From Planctomycetota bacterium (GTDB taxonomy: Bacteria; Planctomycetota; Planctomycetia; Planctomycetales; Planctomycetaceae): a DNA stretch of 64,000 nucleotides. Location: NCBI GenBank assembly GCA_022600195.1, contig JAHZKX010000071.1:62001-126000 (forward strand), written 5' to 3'. The position numbers were made by a program, and so were the translations under genes. Under the pieces are notes generated by a model. It was not told the origin of the DNA. It did no database searches and saw only the letters and a list, made by a program, of their open reading frames with translations. Positions within the stretch are counted from its first letter, which is position 1. Every line of letters begins with the position of its first letter. This document shows, one piece after another, positions 35,489 to 45,371 of this stretch.

Positions 35489-37108
35489 CTACGAACTGCA
35501 GGAGAGCATGGAGCAACCGGCTCGGCTACGCGCCCATTCCGGTCGCTTTTCTGCATGCTGTTCCTGGCCGGGTTGCTCATCATAGGGATGACGCAATAAT
35601 TCCAGCAGCTCATTGACCAGAGAAAAATCGCCCTGCTCTGCTTTATCGATGGCCAATTGTGCCAGATAATTTCGCAGCACATATTTCGGATTCACGAAAT
35701 TCATTTTTTCCCGTCGAGCAGCATCCAAAGAGTGTTCATCGCGTAATCGGTTTCGATAGTTGCGAACCCAGGCGCAGATTTTTGTGCGAACGTCTCCCAC
35801 TATTTGTTCCGGCTGGTAATAGGCATCCATTATAGGTGCGAGTAACGACGCTTCATCAATTTCTGCGGACTGATTCCCTTCACTCTCCAATAACGAAAGC
35901 TTGCGAAAGAAAATAGTCATGTCCGTTTCAACCAGTTGCAAAACTTCCTGAAGTGATGCGATCAATTGAGGATCTGTGTCTGATTGAAAAGTAGACAATC
36001 CAATTTTCTCAGACATCATGGTTTGACTGTCTTTCTCAAAGTGATCAACATACTGATCCAGCGACTCCTGTAATGGCTCGGTAGCTTCAATCAACGGATA
36101 AAGGGCATTCGCAAACTGCATTAGATTCCAGAGTGCAATCTGAGGTTGATTTCCAAACCGATACCGTCGCCCTGTCGCGTCAGTCGTGTTCGGTGTCCAG
36201 TTGGGATCATAATCTTCCAGCCAGCCATAGGGTCCATAATCAATGGTCAAACCAAGTACCGACATATTATCGGTATTCATCACACCATGCACAAAACCAA
36301 CACGCATCCAATGTACAATCATATCTGCTGTCCGACGACATACCTCTTCGAACAAGCGCAGATAAACGGCGCGACTCGGTTCGCCAAGATGTTTAAAATC
36401 GGTCCGTATCGTATAATCGACCAGTGCGCGTAAGTTTTTAATATCTCCCCGGGCTGCGAAAATCTGATAGTTTCCAAAGCGAAGAAAGGACGGCGCCACG
36501 CGACATACAACGGCACCCGGTTCCAGTTTGGGATTCCCATCGTAAAACATATCGCGTTCAACCTGTTCGCCGGTTAATACCAGACTCAACGCCCGCGTGG
36601 TAGGAACTCCCAGATGATACATGGCTTCGCTACAGAGAAATTCGCGGACGGAAGAACGCAATACCGCCAGTCCATCTGCAGTTCGCGAGTAAGGAGTCGG
36701 GCCGGCGCCTTTCAATTGCAAAGTCCAATGCTCACCCTTCTGATTCAGAACCTCACCTAGATTAATCGCCCTGCCATCTCCCAGTTGACCGGCCCAGTTC
36801 CCAAACTGATGCCCGCCATAACACATGGCAAACGGTTCCATGCCTTCCAACACACGATTGCCTGCAAAAACGTCGGCAAAAGAATCAGGCTCATCAGGAT
36901 TCACCTGCAGGTCCAGAAAATCTGCGACCTCTTTTGAATAGGCTACTAATTGAGGACGCGCCACTTTCGTAGGTAGCACTGGTGAATAACACGCTTGCAT
37001 CACTTGGCGACGATAATTTTTCGTCTCATCATCCGCAGGCAAATTCCGTGTAAACTGATTATCGAATTGAAGTTCATCCAGGTTTCGGGCCGTTTGTTGA
37101 CTGTTCAT
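35489..37108 (-). CDS. selO: SelO protein adenylyltransferase (YdiU)
   Basis: 539 residues, the full length of SelO. The pseudokinase-like active site is recognisable in QLKGAGPTPYSRTADG, VLRSSVREFLCSEAM and FVHGVMNTDNMSVLG, LTIDYGPYGW. The protein ends GCSMLSCSS: the third residue from the end is Cys, the position of selenocysteine in vertebrate SelO and of the C-terminal Cys of E. coli SelO. SelO AMPylates proteins including redox-linked targets. Minus strand, convergent with msrB. Confidence 0.93.
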   Translation of the reverse strand: MNSQQTARNLDELQFDNQFTRNLPADDETKNYRRQVMQACYSPVLPTKVARPQLVAYSKEVADFLDLQVNPDEPDSFADVFAGNRVLEGMEPFAMCYGGHQFGNWAGQLGDGRAINLGEVLNQKGEHWTLQLKGAGPTPYSRTADGLAVLRSSVREFLCSEAMYHLGVPTTRALSLVLTGEQVERDMFYDGNPKLEPGAVVCRVAPSFLRFGNYQIFAARGDIKNLRALVDYTIRTDFKHLGEPSRAVYLRLFEEVCRRTADMIVHWMRVGFVHGVMNTDNMSVLGLTIDYGPYGWLEDYDPNWTPNTTDATGRRYRFGNQPQIALWNLMQFANALYPLIEATEPLQESLDQYVDHFEKDSQTMMSEKIGLSTFQSDTDPQLIASLQEVLQLVETDMTIFFRKLSLLESEGNQSAEIDEASLLAPIMDAYYQPEQIVGDVRTKICAWVRNYRNRLRDEHSLDAARREKMNFVNPKYVLRNYLAQLAIDKAEQGDFSLVNELLELLRHPYDEQPGQEQHAEKRPEWARSRAGCSMLSCSS

Positions 37109-37562
37109 TGTGAAATTCTATCACTTGAGCAGGCAGATGAAAAGACAGGAGACTCTTCCCGATACCAATCCGATCATCGGTTCTCACATTTCCAACCGCT
37201 GAATTTTTCGCGAAGCCAGATAAGTTGCGAACAGCGTAATCATGCCAATCATTCCGAACACAAACGGAAAATGAAAACTGGTCGCGTTGTTCCTCCATTT
37301 GTTGCGAGTTCTCTGTTACAGCAGATTGAGGCAGAACAAACGTCCCTTCTCCATGACGCATCTCAACCAGCCCTTCGGCTGACAGTCGTTCGTAATCGCG
37401 TACCACAGTATTGACATTCACCGTCAGTCTCTGCACCAGCTTCCACACTGAGGGCAGGTTATGCCCCGCCTTCAAAGGCCCTGATAGGCAATGAGCTCGG
37501 ATCTGTTCCATAATCTGCCGGGAAATCGGCGTCGAGCTGCCTCGTTCAATTCGAATATACAG
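37074..37562 (-). CDS. GntR (YtrA-type) regulator, probable CTG start, C-terminus off-frame
   Basis: The winged-helix DNA-binding domain is clear: PISRQIMEQIRAHCLSGPLK, LPSVWKLVQRL, VNVNTVVRDYERLSAEGLVEMRHGEGTFV. The ATG at 37511 begins inside this domain. The frame is open upstream without ATG, GTG or TTG until a stop at about 37590; a CTG at 37562, preceded by AGGGGA 6 nt away, restores the full N-terminus, so I propose it as start. After the DNA-binding domain the residues no longer look like a real C-terminus, and the end overlaps the selO start by 35 nt. It may be decayed (see 37184-37315). Confidence 0.55.
   Translation of the reverse strand: MYIRIERGSSTPISRQIMEQIRAHCLSGPLKAGHNLPSVWKLVQRLTVNVNTVVRDYERLSAEGLVEMRHGEGTFVLPQSAVTENSQQMEEQRDQFSFSVCVRNDWHDYAVRNLSGFAKNSAVGNVRTDDRIGIGKSLLSFHLPAQVIEFHNEQSTNGPKPG
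37184..37315 (-). pseudogene. Membrane-protein remnant in a second frame over the regulator 3' end
   Basis: In another frame of the same strand, after a TAA stop, 43 codons read ...NNATSFHFPFVFGMIGM then ITLFATYLASRKIQRLEM and a stop: a hydrophobic helix and basic tail typical of the C-terminus of a small membrane protein. It has no own start codon near its beginning. It suggests that a frameshift or deletion joined the regulator to the end of a former downstream gene. Confidence 0.4.
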
Positions 37563-37602
37563 GACAGGTCCCCTGTCGAGTACACAGTACTATTACAGTA
37601 AT
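37563..37602. promoter_or_regulatory. Three adjacent dyads at the GntR gene start
   Basis: GACAGG-TCC-CCTGTC (37563-37577), AGTAC-ACA-GTACT (37579-37591) and ATTAC-A-GTAAT (37592-37602) follow each other directly upstream of the proposed start. GntR proteins bind GT-N-AC dyads, so the second is a good autoregulatory operator; the first overlaps the RBS. Confidence 0.5.
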
Positions 37603-37818
37603 ATTTATCACGACAATACATTTTCAACAAGAAAGGAAAGTTGATTATCTGTGGTGTGATTCTTCTATATGTCATCGATTTCCTTGAAGAATTGCCCTGA
37701 ATCCTGCATAGTTTATATCAACAAACTCTGATTCATCTTCAGAGGTTCGATCTTTTTTCCTTTGTGATAGATGAAAGTCATTCGCATGGAATGGAATCAA
37801 AGAAACAGGAAACAAGAT

Positions 37819-39072
37819 ATGGCACGCATGAATCGACGCACCTGGCTGGAGCAGACTTCTGCTGCAGCACTGCCTTTGCTGATGACAAACGTAACCAGCA
37901 CGGCTGCACCTGCTGCGCGTAAAAAATTACCCGTTGCTGCAATCGTTACGGAATACACTCCCACGTCTCACGCTGACGTACTGGTGGGAAAGATCCTGCA
38001 GGGATTTGAACAGCAGGGGGGAGCGGGTCCGGATTTGTACCTCGCCTCGTTGTATACCGATCAGGTCCCCGAGCGAGACATCAGCCGCGAGTTGTCCCGT
38101 AAATATCAGTTCCCAATCGCTCCGACCATCGAAGAAGCCATTACATTGGGAACGGGGCAAGTTCAGGTAGCCGGTGTATTGAGTGTGGGCGAACATGGAA
38201 AGTATCCACACACTCCGAAAACGAATCAGCATATGTATCCACGGAAACGTTTCTTTGATGAAATCGCTGCCACCTTTAAGAAATGCAGGAAATCAGTTCC
38301 CGTTTTTAACGACAAGCATCTTGGTTACCGATGGCGCGATGCCAGAGAAATGGTTGACACTTCCCGGAAAATGGGATTTCCTCTGATGGCGGGATCTTCA
38401 TTGCCGCTGACCTGGAGAAAACCTGCGCTGACCTTGCCCGAGAATTGTGAAATCGAATCCGTTCTGACCATCGGGCGTGGCAACTTCGAAGCACATGGTT
38501 TCCATGCCCTCGAAGCACAACAATCTCTGATTGAACGCAGAAAAGGCCCCACAGGCGTAACAGCCGTGCAAACGGCGCGGGGCAAACAGATCTGGGAAGC
38601 AGAACGACAGAATCTTTGGTCCAGACCAATGTTACAGGCAGCCCTGGATGTCATCCCCGACGTTGCCAAAGGAGATTGGGAGAATATCCTGCGAGACGAC
38701 AGTGCTTTCTTTTTCCTGGAACATCAGGATGGTCTGAAAAGCACAGTCGCAATGGCCAACAGACTAAGTCGGTTTTACTCCGTGGCGGTAAAATTACGGG
38801 GACAAAAAACTCCTCTGGCCACCTGGTTCAAACTCGACTTGAACCCGCCCTTCGGCCACTTCGCTTATCTACTCAAAGCTATCGAACATATGATTCATAC
38901 AGGTCAGCCAGCCTATCCCGTGGAAAGAACATTATTGACAACGGGAATTCTGGACGCTGTCATGCACAGTCTGGCCGCCAATGGCAAACGCTTGGAAACG
39001 CCGCAGCTGGCGATTGACTATCAATATGGAAACTGGACTTTTGCCAATCAGCACACCAAACAGGGAACTTGA
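37819..39072 (+). CDS. Tat-exported protein of unknown function, Gfo/Idh-like
   Basis: About 417 residues from ATG 37819 (AGGAAAC upstream); other starts at 37771 and 37828 are possible. A twin-arginine signal (MNRRTWLEQTSAAALPLL) is followed by an AAIVTEYTP beginning that resembles the first strand of a Rossmann-like fold. Further conserved-looking blocks are HGKYPHTPKTNQHMYPRK and GFHALEAQQSLIERRKGG-like. This kind of protein recurs in planctomycetes and other sugar-degrading phyla, without defined function. Convergent with the SelA-like gene, 6 nt apart. Confidence 0.6.
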   Translation: MARMNRRTWLEQTSAAALPLLMTNVTSTAAPAARKKLPVAAIVTEYTPTSHADVLVGKILQGFEQQGGAGPDLYLASLYTDQVPERDISRELSRKYQFPIAPTIEEAITLGTGQVQVAGVLSVGEHGKYPHTPKTNQHMYPRKRFFDEIAATFKKCRKSVPVFNDKHLGYRWRDAREMVDTSRKMGFPLMAGSSLPLTWRKPALTLPENCEIESVLTIGRGNFEAHGFHALEAQQSLIERRKGPTGVTAVQTARGKQIWEAERQNLWSRPMLQAALDVIPDVAKGDWENILRDDSAFFFLEHQDGLKSTVAMANRLSRFYSVAVKLRGQKTPLATWFKLDLNPPFGHFAYLLKAIEHMIHTGQPAYPVERTLLTTGILDAVMHSLAANGKRLETPQLAIDYQYGNWTFANQHTKQGT

Positions 39073-39078
39073 GTCTCG

Positions 39079-40278
39079 TTATTTCAGTTCCGCACACAAT
39101 CGCTCAGCCAGAACACGTGCGTACTCTGCTGTGAGACAGACCGGATTGATAGTCAGCATACCTTCCTGCAACCGCGCATGACCTACGTAGATCGGCGGCG
39201 ATCCCCGGCGTAAATTTTGACAAACGTCAAATGCAGACCCGAGTGCACTCTCATCGATTTGGATTTCCAGTGAAGGATAGCGCTCACTCCCCTCCGGAGT
39301 CACCAGATAACAGGTGGCATTGACATTCGCTAACTCCAGCTCTTCGCCAATCATCTCCAACCACGACCGAAATTCCAAATTCTGCGCATCGTAGGCTCCT
39401 GAAGCAAACATTTCCAACGCAGTTAAAACGGCAATGATCTCCTCTTTGGAAACTTTCAGAGCCCTGCCGATTCCATGCCGGGGCAATCCCCGAAAGAGAG
39501 AAGTATCAATGAAATCAGCGGGAGGTTCCCAGAGTTGACCGTGGTCGTCCATATCCAGCATTTGTAAAGCAGCTGAAGAAATCAATTCGCGTTTACCACA
39601 TAATATTCCCGTCGATTGTGGCCCTCGAATGGCCTTGCCGCCACTGAAAGAAACCAGGTCGGCTCCCGTGGCTGCAATCGCTTTCAAGTTAGACCGCGGT
39701 GGCACTTCGCCAGCCGCATCAACCAGAACCGGCAGACCATGCTCTCGCGCGACTTCAACAACTTCCGTTAAAACGGGCTGTGAATCTGCAGCGTGGACAT
39801 ACACGATGCCTGCAGTATTCTCATTAATGGCCGCCGCATATTCCCAACTCTCGGTACGACGCACGCCCGCATTCGATACGATTTCGTTGAAGCCCACTTC
39901 AACCAGTCGTGCTCCGGCAGCACGGACCGCATGATCGTAGCCACTTCGTTGTTCGCGCGCGATAATAAATTCATCTGGAAAGTCATCACAATGTGGTAAT
40001 TCTTCCATCCGTTTTAAATTATGACCTGCAAGAATTGCAGCCGCCCCCAGAGTCAGAGCACCAGCGGCTCCTGAGGTCACCAGACCAGCCTCCGTTCCTG
40101 TATGCTCAGAAATTTTCCGCGATGCAGCAGCCTGGAGTTGTTCTAAAGGAACCCACTCAGCAGCAGCTTCACGAAATGACTCCAGCACTTCAACTGGCAT
40201 CGGCGCCCCGCCAAGTCGAGTCACACTTCCACAAGCGTTAATTATCGGCTCAACGCCAAATTTTTGATAAATACTCAT
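39079..40278 (-). CDS. SelA-like PLP-dependent enzyme
   Basis: 399 residues. N-terminus INACGSVTRLGG and TSGAAGALTLGAAAI, with the PLP lysine in FSGGKAIRGPQS, match the SelA/DgaE-like aminotransferase fold group (L-seryl-tRNA selenium transferase-related). Without selD or selB nearby, it is unlikely to make selenocysteine; related proteins are D-glucosaminate-6-phosphate ammonia lyases or other beta-eliminating lyases. Cytoplasmic. It lies 104 nt downstream of the beta-lactamase-like gene. Confidence 0.8.
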   Translation of the reverse strand: MSIYQKFGVEPIINACGSVTRLGGAPMPVEVLESFREAAAEWVPLEQLQAAASRKISEHTGTEAGLVTSGAAGALTLGAAAILAGHNLKRMEELPHCDDFPDEFIIAREQRSGYDHAVRAAGARLVEVGFNEIVSNAGVRRTESWEYAAAINENTAGIVYVHAADSQPVLTEVVEVAREHGLPVLVDAAGEVPPRSNLKAIAATGADLVSFSGGKAIRGPQSTGILCGKRELISSAALQMLDMDDHGQLWEPPADFIDTSLFRGLPRHGIGRALKVSKEEIIAVLTALEMFASGAYDAQNLEFRSWLEMIGEELELANVNATCYLVTPEGSERYPSLEIQIDESALGSAFDVCQNLRRGSPPIYVGHARLQEGMLTINPVCLTAEYARVLAERLCAELK

Positions 40279-40381
40279 CTACAATTTTCTTTCTTGAAAT
40301 ACCCGGACACAAAGAGGTCGGCTTCCCTGATACTCCATACATTGCAAACAGAAGGTGGGACGTCAACCAGAATAGACCAGC

Positions 40382-41539
40382 TCATTTACCAAATTTCTCA
40401 ATGGCCCAGTTACTAAACACGCCCTTAGCCTGCGCTCCCTTGCCAGGATAACCACTGTGCTGCACCATCCAGATAACAACGATGCCTTTACTGGGATAGA
40501 TTTCCATGTTTGTGGCACGCGCGCCAGCATGCCCGAACGAATCTGTGCTAACTGAAAATCCTAGCCCATAACTTCGATTTACCGTATCTGGCGTTTGCCG
40601 TTTAGTCAATTCTGTAAAAGCAGCTTCACTCAAATAGCGTTTACCATTCAGCTCGCCACGATTGAGTAGCATCCGGCAGTAAGTCGCAGTATCTTCCGCT
40701 GTGGAGAATAAACCACCGGCTGGCATCGGAAATCGACGATGGCGGTTGGAGAGAGGACGACTAAGCTGATTCAATGGACTATTGATAAGATTCTTTTTCG
40801 CGGCGTCTGGTCGATACGCTTTCGCCAAACGTGCGACTTGCTTCGCGTCAGGCCAGAATATTGTATCTTTCATTTCTAACGGATCAAACAATCGCTGCTG
40901 CATGAAGTCTTCGTATTTCTCTCCTGTCACAACTTCGATGATTCTCGCTGCCGTGTTAATGCCGGCATTCGAGTATTGGTAGTGTGTACCCGGTTCGGTC
41001 AGTAAAGGTGTCATTGCATAACTGCGCACGACAGCAGCCAGAGGCAGACTATCAAGTGTCGGGGTTTCAATGGCCGACTTATAGGGGAGTCCACTCATAT
41101 GGCTGAGCACCTCACGAATGGTAATCGCATGCGCTGGTTTACGAAGTAGTATGTGATCCGCATCTTTCTCTGCGATAACCATCTGACCGCGAAATTCAGG
41201 TAGATATTTTTCGACCGGATCATCAAGCGAGATCTTGCCTTCATCCACCAGAATCATGACTGCAGTCGCCGTCATCCCCTTCGACTGAGAGGCAATCCAA
41301 AACAGGGCGTCAGTTTTCATTGCTTGTTTACCCGGCACGTCTGCAAAACCAACAGCCTCAACCGAGAGAACTTTCTCCTTGTCCGCAACCAGAGCAACAG
41401 CCCCCGCAAGTTCCTGTTTGTCAACAAAAGGTTGTAGCGCAGCAGCGGAGGAAACTGGTTTCTCAGCGAAGAGAGAACCCGACAGGCAAGATACAAAAAA
41501 GAGAGTCATTACCGTCAACAAAGATTGCGCGAGTTTCAT
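40382..41539 (-). CDS. Secreted beta-lactamase-related serine hydrolase
   Basis: 385 residues with a signal peptide (LLTVMTLFFVSCLSGSLFA). SxxK is SQSK in WIASQSKGM, YxN is YSN (HYQYSNAG), and the third motif is HAG (FGHAGARA). This is the PF00144 class C/esterase-like fold, similar to the family of 12793-13920 but exported. Probably an esterase or D-amino-acid peptidase. Possibly cotranscribed with the SelA-like gene. Confidence 0.85.
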   Translation of the reverse strand: MKLAQSLLTVMTLFFVSCLSGSLFAEKPVSSAAALQPFVDKQELAGAVALVADKEKVLSVEAVGFADVPGKQAMKTDALFWIASQSKGMTATAVMILVDEGKISLDDPVEKYLPEFRGQMVIAEKDADHILLRKPAHAITIREVLSHMSGLPYKSAIETPTLDSLPLAAVVRSYAMTPLLTEPGTHYQYSNAGINTAARIIEVVTGEKYEDFMQQRLFDPLEMKDTIFWPDAKQVARLAKAYRPDAAKKNLINSPLNQLSRPLSNRHRRFPMPAGGLFSTAEDTATYCRMLLNRGELNGKRYLSEAAFTELTKRQTPDTVNRSYGLGFSVSTDSFGHAGARATNMEIYPSKGIVVIWMVQHSGYPGKGAQAKGVFSNWAIEKFGK

Positions 41540-41878
41540 GAGTATCCTTTGTTTATTGAGGAGCCTTCATTCTATCTCAACTTCGAGATTCGGGTAAAGG
41601 GGCACAGTCAAGCTGACAGTGTTACCAGTTCTTGAGCCACTTGCCAGCTGGTTTATATTGAATGGAAATCATTTTTTTCTGAATCCCGAGATTTCTGAAC
41701 AACTGCACCATAGTCTACTCCTCTGTTTAGTCTATGATTGTTAATGTTACTCTTCTGATTAATCTCGATTATGCTAGAAGCCTTGGCAGTCGAGAGATTT
41801 CATCAATCACATATTGAGCTGCCCAATAGCAAAACTATTCATTAAATACTTAATATTAAACCGGAATGAGAAATTTTT
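41540..41878. other. Intergenic region before the AAA/VWA operon
   Basis: No supportable gene. The divergent promoters of the beta-lactamase-like and AAA genes must lie here but no strong consensus is visible. Confidence 0.4.
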
Positions 41879-43285
41879 ATGAATCGGCCCACCAATCTGG
41901 CAGAGCTTCGAGAAAGCGGCTGGAAAAGTAAAACTGTCAAACGTGAAATCTACGATAACTTAATGTCCGCCCTGCAGCGCGGCGATGACCTGTTTCCCGG
42001 CATCGTCGGCTATGATGACACTGTCATACCCGATATCGTGCTCTCTCTGCTCTCGGAACATGACATGCTCTTCCTCGGAGAAAAAGGACAGGCTAAAAGC
42101 CGCATCATGAGATTGCTCGTTCGATTTCTTGATCCGGAAATACCCTATCTTGATATCCCTGACTCCCCCGTGCATGACGACCCATATCAGCCAATCACCA
42201 GCGCAGGGAAAATGTTTCTGGCAAACACCCCTGAAGAGGAAGTCCCCATCGGCTGGTGGTCTAACGAAGACCGCTATGCAGAGCGTCTCGCGCCCGGGAC
42301 CAAGTTTGCCGATGTCATCGGCGAAATCGATCCTGCTAAACTTGCACATGGCGAAAGCATGTCTGCGGAAAGTGCGCTGCACTTCGGTCTGATTCCCAGA
42401 ATGCATCGCGGCATTTTTGCCATGAATGAACTGCCCGAACTGGACGAGCTCGTGCAAGTCGGCCTGTTCAATATTCTGGAAGAACGCGACGTTCAAATTC
42501 GTGGCTATCCTATTCGCTTCGATCTGGATATGCTGATTCTGTTTTCCTCCAATCCTTCGACTTTTAATCGTAGCGGGAAAGTCATCCCTCAGTTGAAAGA
42601 CCGCATCGGCTCTGTTGTTCACACGCATTACCCCCGTGAGCGAAGTGTGGGTATTGAAATTATGGAACAGGAATCAGGCGTTGACCTTGCTGGTGAGGTC
42701 CCTGTCCTCATTCCCTATTTCATGCGTGAAATTATCGAACAAATCACGATCGCCGCCCGCGCTTCGAAATACGTCGATCACGATTCCGGCGTCAGTGCCC
42801 GGTTCAGTATCGCCAACTATCGCACGATGGTCGCAGCAGCCCGGAGACGGGGCGCAGTCCTCGACGAAAAACCAGCCGTACCACGAATTAGTGATCTGGG
42901 ACATCTCTACTCTTCGTCACTGGGTAAACTGGAACTGGATCTGATGGGTGCCAGCCAGATGTCCGAAAGACAGGTACTCGACGCCATCATCGCCCAGGCG
43001 ATTCAGGATGTCTTTCAGGAATATATCGTCGAACATGGTCTGGCTGAAATCAGCGAGATCTTTTCACAAGGCATTAAAATTGAAGTGGGAGACATGCTGC
43101 CTTCCTCAGAGTATGCAGATCGACTCAAACGCGTGCCTCCCGTCTGGGATAAAGCGTTCGAAGTGAATGCATCAGGTGATGCTGCCATTCGCGCGTCTTG
43201 TATTGAATTCGTGCTGGCAGGTCTGTATGCCAACAGTAAAATTTCACGCTCGCAGGATCATGGTCGCATTGTTTACGAAACCTGA
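41879..43285 (+). CDS. AAA ATPase of the magnesium-chelatase/MoxR type
   Basis: 468 residues. Walker A is GEKGQAKS (67-74, Lys73); Walker B ends in MNELPELD, with Asn-Glu in place of Asp-Glu. FSSNPSTFN is the sensor-1 region, and [12 protein letters not shown] a possible arginine-finger section. No signal peptide. Followed 50 nt later by a VWA-domain protein, the standard pair of MoxR/BchI-type ATPase and VWA partner, which remodel or activate a target complex using ATP. Target unknown. Confidence 0.85.
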   Translation: MNRPTNLAELRESGWKSKTVKREIYDNLMSALQRGDDLFPGIVGYDDTVIPDIVLSLLSEHDMLFLGEKGQAKSRIMRLLVRFLDPEIPYLDIPDSPVHDDPYQPITSAGKMFLANTPEEEVPIGWWSNEDRYAERLAPGTKFADVIGEIDPAKLAHGESMSAESALHFGLIPRMHRGIFAMNELPELDELVQVGLFNILEERDVQIRGYPIRFDLDMLILFSSNPSTFNRSGKVIPQLKDRIGSVVHTHYPRERSVGIEIMEQESGVDLAGEVPVLIPYFMREIIEQITIAARASKYVDHDSGVSARFSIANYRTMVAAARRRGAVLDEKPAVPRISDLGHLYSSSLGKLELDLMGASQMSERQVLDAIIAQAIQDVFQEYIVEHGLAEISEIFSQGIKIEVGDMLPSSEYADRLKRVPPVWDKAFEVNASGDAAIRASCIEFVLAGLYANSKISRSQDHGRIVYET

Positions 43286-43335
43286 TCTACGACATGCTCT
43301 CAAATTCCTCTCACCAGAGAGATCGAGACACACTT

Positions 43336-45036
43336 ATGACTGATAAACGACTTACCGGCGGGATTATTCACACGTACCAGAAGTACGATCCCAAACGTAT
43401 TCCCGACCCAATGCAGCCGCCCCCCGATCTGGTCTCTCCTGCCTTGAATCATATGATGTATTATGGCTCGATGCGCGAACTCACTGAAGAAGAACTCGCC
43501 CGCGCCATTCGCCTGGATCCCAGCCAGATTGCGGGCCTTGGTCCCAGTCTGGATGCGCTGATCGCCATGCTGGAAGAACGCAAACGACGAATTCTGGAAA
43601 CATATGAAACAGAAAGCGTACGCAAAAAAGCCCGCCGCAGTTATCACGATTATGCCAAACACATCAAGCCTCCACGCAGACTCAAAGAATATTTTCAACA
43701 GGCAGTCCGGGAAGAGCAAATCTATGAACTGGAACGGATCTGGTATAAATCCGAAGACGACAGCAGTCCCTTTGCCAAAAGCCTTGTCCAGTTGGTGGAT
43801 CGCCTGGGAGACAAATACGAAATAGACGAGTTGGCGGCAAAGTATTATTTCACAGGCCGTACCTCGCTTACTATTCCCGAAGCGCTGGAGATCAAAGCGG
43901 AACTCGAAAAAATTGATGAACTGTTGAAGCAGTTGGAAGAAGCCCGCAAGACCGCCCAAATCGCCATCATTGATATGGAAGCGCTTTCTGAATTTACACA
44001 GCCGGGCGATCGAGAGACATTAGAGGCGATTCAAAAACAGGTCAGCGATATGTTACGTGAAATGGCCGACCAGCAGGGACTGGATTTTTCCAAAGGTCAG
44101 TTTCGTCTCACTCCGAAAGCATATCGTCTGTTCCAAAGTCACCTGCTGGAACGTATCTTCAGCGACCTGCAGGCATCGCGCACCGGGCGACATACCGGGC
44201 CGATTATCGGCGAAGGCGCGGTCGAAATGGCCAGCACAAAACCGTATGAGTTCGGAGATTCCGTCTCCAATATGGACCTCACACAATCGTTCACGAATGC
44301 CATTCTGCGTGACGGACCAGGTTTACCGATTCGTCTCAAAAGCGATGACTTAGTCATTCATAAAACACGAAACTCACCCAAATGTGCCACGACCGTTCTG
44401 ATGGACATGAGCGGTTCCATGCGTTACGAAGGGCAATACGTTAATGTCAAGCAAATGGGGCTGGCCCTGGAAGCATTAATCCACGGCGAATTTCCCGGCG
44501 ATTATCTGCAATTTATTGAGATGTATACTTTCGCCAAACCGCGCACCGCCAGCGAAATAATTGAACTGATGCCCAAACCGGTCACCATTTTTGATCCCGT
44601 AGTACGCTTAAAGGTAGACATGAGTGATGACCAAATCAGCGAGCAAGTCGTACCTCCCCATTTTACGAATATTCAGCACGCGTTACAGCTCTCGCGTCAT
44701 TTTCTCGCACTTCAGGACACACCCAATCGACAAGTCATTCTGATCACCGACGGCTTACCAACAGCACACTTTGAAGACGAGATGCTGTATCTGCTCTATC
44801 CGCCCGATCCTCAAACCGAAGCCGCCACAATGCGCGAAGCGCATTTGTGTAAACGCGAAGGCATCACCATCAATATCTTCCTGATCCCCAGTTGGTCACA
44901 ATCCAGTGAAGACATCCAGTTTGCCCATCGCCTGGCCGAAGCAACACAAGGCCGCGTCTTCTTCACCGCAGGCAGCGATCTGGATCGCTACGTCGTCTGG
45001 GACTACGTCTCGCACAGACGAGACATCATTGGCTAA
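43336..45036 (+). CDS. VWA-domain protein, partner of the AAA ATPase
   Basis: 566 residues from ATG 43336 (a weaker in-frame start lies at 43294). The N-terminal half is helical and charged; the C-terminal VWA domain has a complete MIDAS motif DMSGS (Asp357), and a later ITDGLPTAHFED segment. It pairs with the ATPase as BchD does with BchI and forms a metal-dependent adaptor. The operon ends in a strong hairpin 6 nt after the stop. Confidence 0.85.
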   Translation: MTDKRLTGGIIHTYQKYDPKRIPDPMQPPPDLVSPALNHMMYYGSMRELTEEELARAIRLDPSQIAGLGPSLDALIAMLEERKRRILETYETESVRKKARRSYHDYAKHIKPPRRLKEYFQQAVREEQIYELERIWYKSEDDSSPFAKSLVQLVDRLGDKYEIDELAAKYYFTGRTSLTIPEALEIKAELEKIDELLKQLEEARKTAQIAIIDMEALSEFTQPGDRETLEAIQKQVSDMLREMADQQGLDFSKGQFRLTPKAYRLFQSHLLERIFSDLQASRTGRHTGPIIGEGAVEMASTKPYEFGDSVSNMDLTQSFTNAILRDGPGLPIRLKSDDLVIHKTRNSPKCATTVLMDMSGSMRYEGQYVNVKQMGLALEALIHGEFPGDYLQFIEMYTFAKPRTASEIIELMPKPVTIFDPVVRLKVDMSDDQISEQVVPPHFTNIQHALQLSRHFLALQDTPNRQVILITDGLPTAHFEDEMLYLLYPPDPQTEAATMREAHLCKREGITINIFLIPSWSQSSEDIQFAHRLAEATQGRVFFTAGSDLDRYVVWDYVSHRRDIIG

Positions 45037-45041
45037 AGAAA

Positions 45042-45074
45042 TCAGTCCCGGCGATTGATAATCACCGGGACTGA
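45042..45074 (+). terminator. Strong hairpin terminator of the AAA/VWA operon
   Basis: TCAGTCCCGG (45042-45051) and CCGGGACTGA (45065-45074) are perfect 10-bp arms; an inner GATT/AATC pair extends the stem across one mismatch to a 3-nt loop. A T-rich region follows within 15 nt. It starts 6 nt after the VWA stop. Confidence 0.7.
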
Positions 45075-45134
45075 CGCATGATGATTTTAGTTTCGAATTC
45101 TCAAGCAATATAAATCGCCTGAGGATATCGTCAT

Positions 45135-45371
45135 TTATTCCGCATAAGGACGCATTTCCATTCCCTCTTCCCAGGATACGGGTACGTCGGAAATGGCTTC
45201 GTTAATTTTCTTTTTATCAGCCTCAGAGATTTGGTCGACAAAGATGCGAATACAGACATCCCCTGCTGCATTCAGTCCAACGGCACTCTGCTCTACTCCT
45301 GGAATTGAATGTAACCACTCCTGTTTTTCATCCAGGATCTCCATTAATTGCGTTTGCGAATACTCATTCAT
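45135..45371 (-). CDS. 78-residue protein resembling the N-domain of the NAL1-like protease
   Basis: 78 residues, no signal peptide. A short helix (LMEILDEKQEWLHSI) is followed by VGLNAAGDVCIRIFVDQ and, at the end, ISDVPVSWEEG. The same order of strands (GTAIGY...GEVALKVYID...IDGMPVDVEEVGG) makes up the domain preceding the protease domain of the protein encoded 200 nt upstream on the same strand. I infer a stand-alone copy of that domain, perhaps a partner or regulator of the protease. Confidence 0.6.
   Translation of the reverse strand: MNEYSQTQLMEILDEKQEWLHSIPGVEQSAVGLNAAGDVCIRIFVDQISEADKKKINEAISDVPVSWEEGMEMRPYAE

Noticed and set aside
39079..40278. Selenocysteine system (SelA)
   Set aside because: The fold is SelA-like, but no selB, selD or tRNA-Sec is near; related proteins have other lyase functions.
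41960..42628. 222-codon minus-strand frame
   Set aside because: It lies opposite the AAA ATPase gene, whose Walker motifs are in the plus frame.
43300..43959. 219-codon minus-strand frame with hydrophobic content
   Set aside because: It lies opposite the VWA protein's N-terminal charged helices; hydrophobic antisense of such helices is expected.
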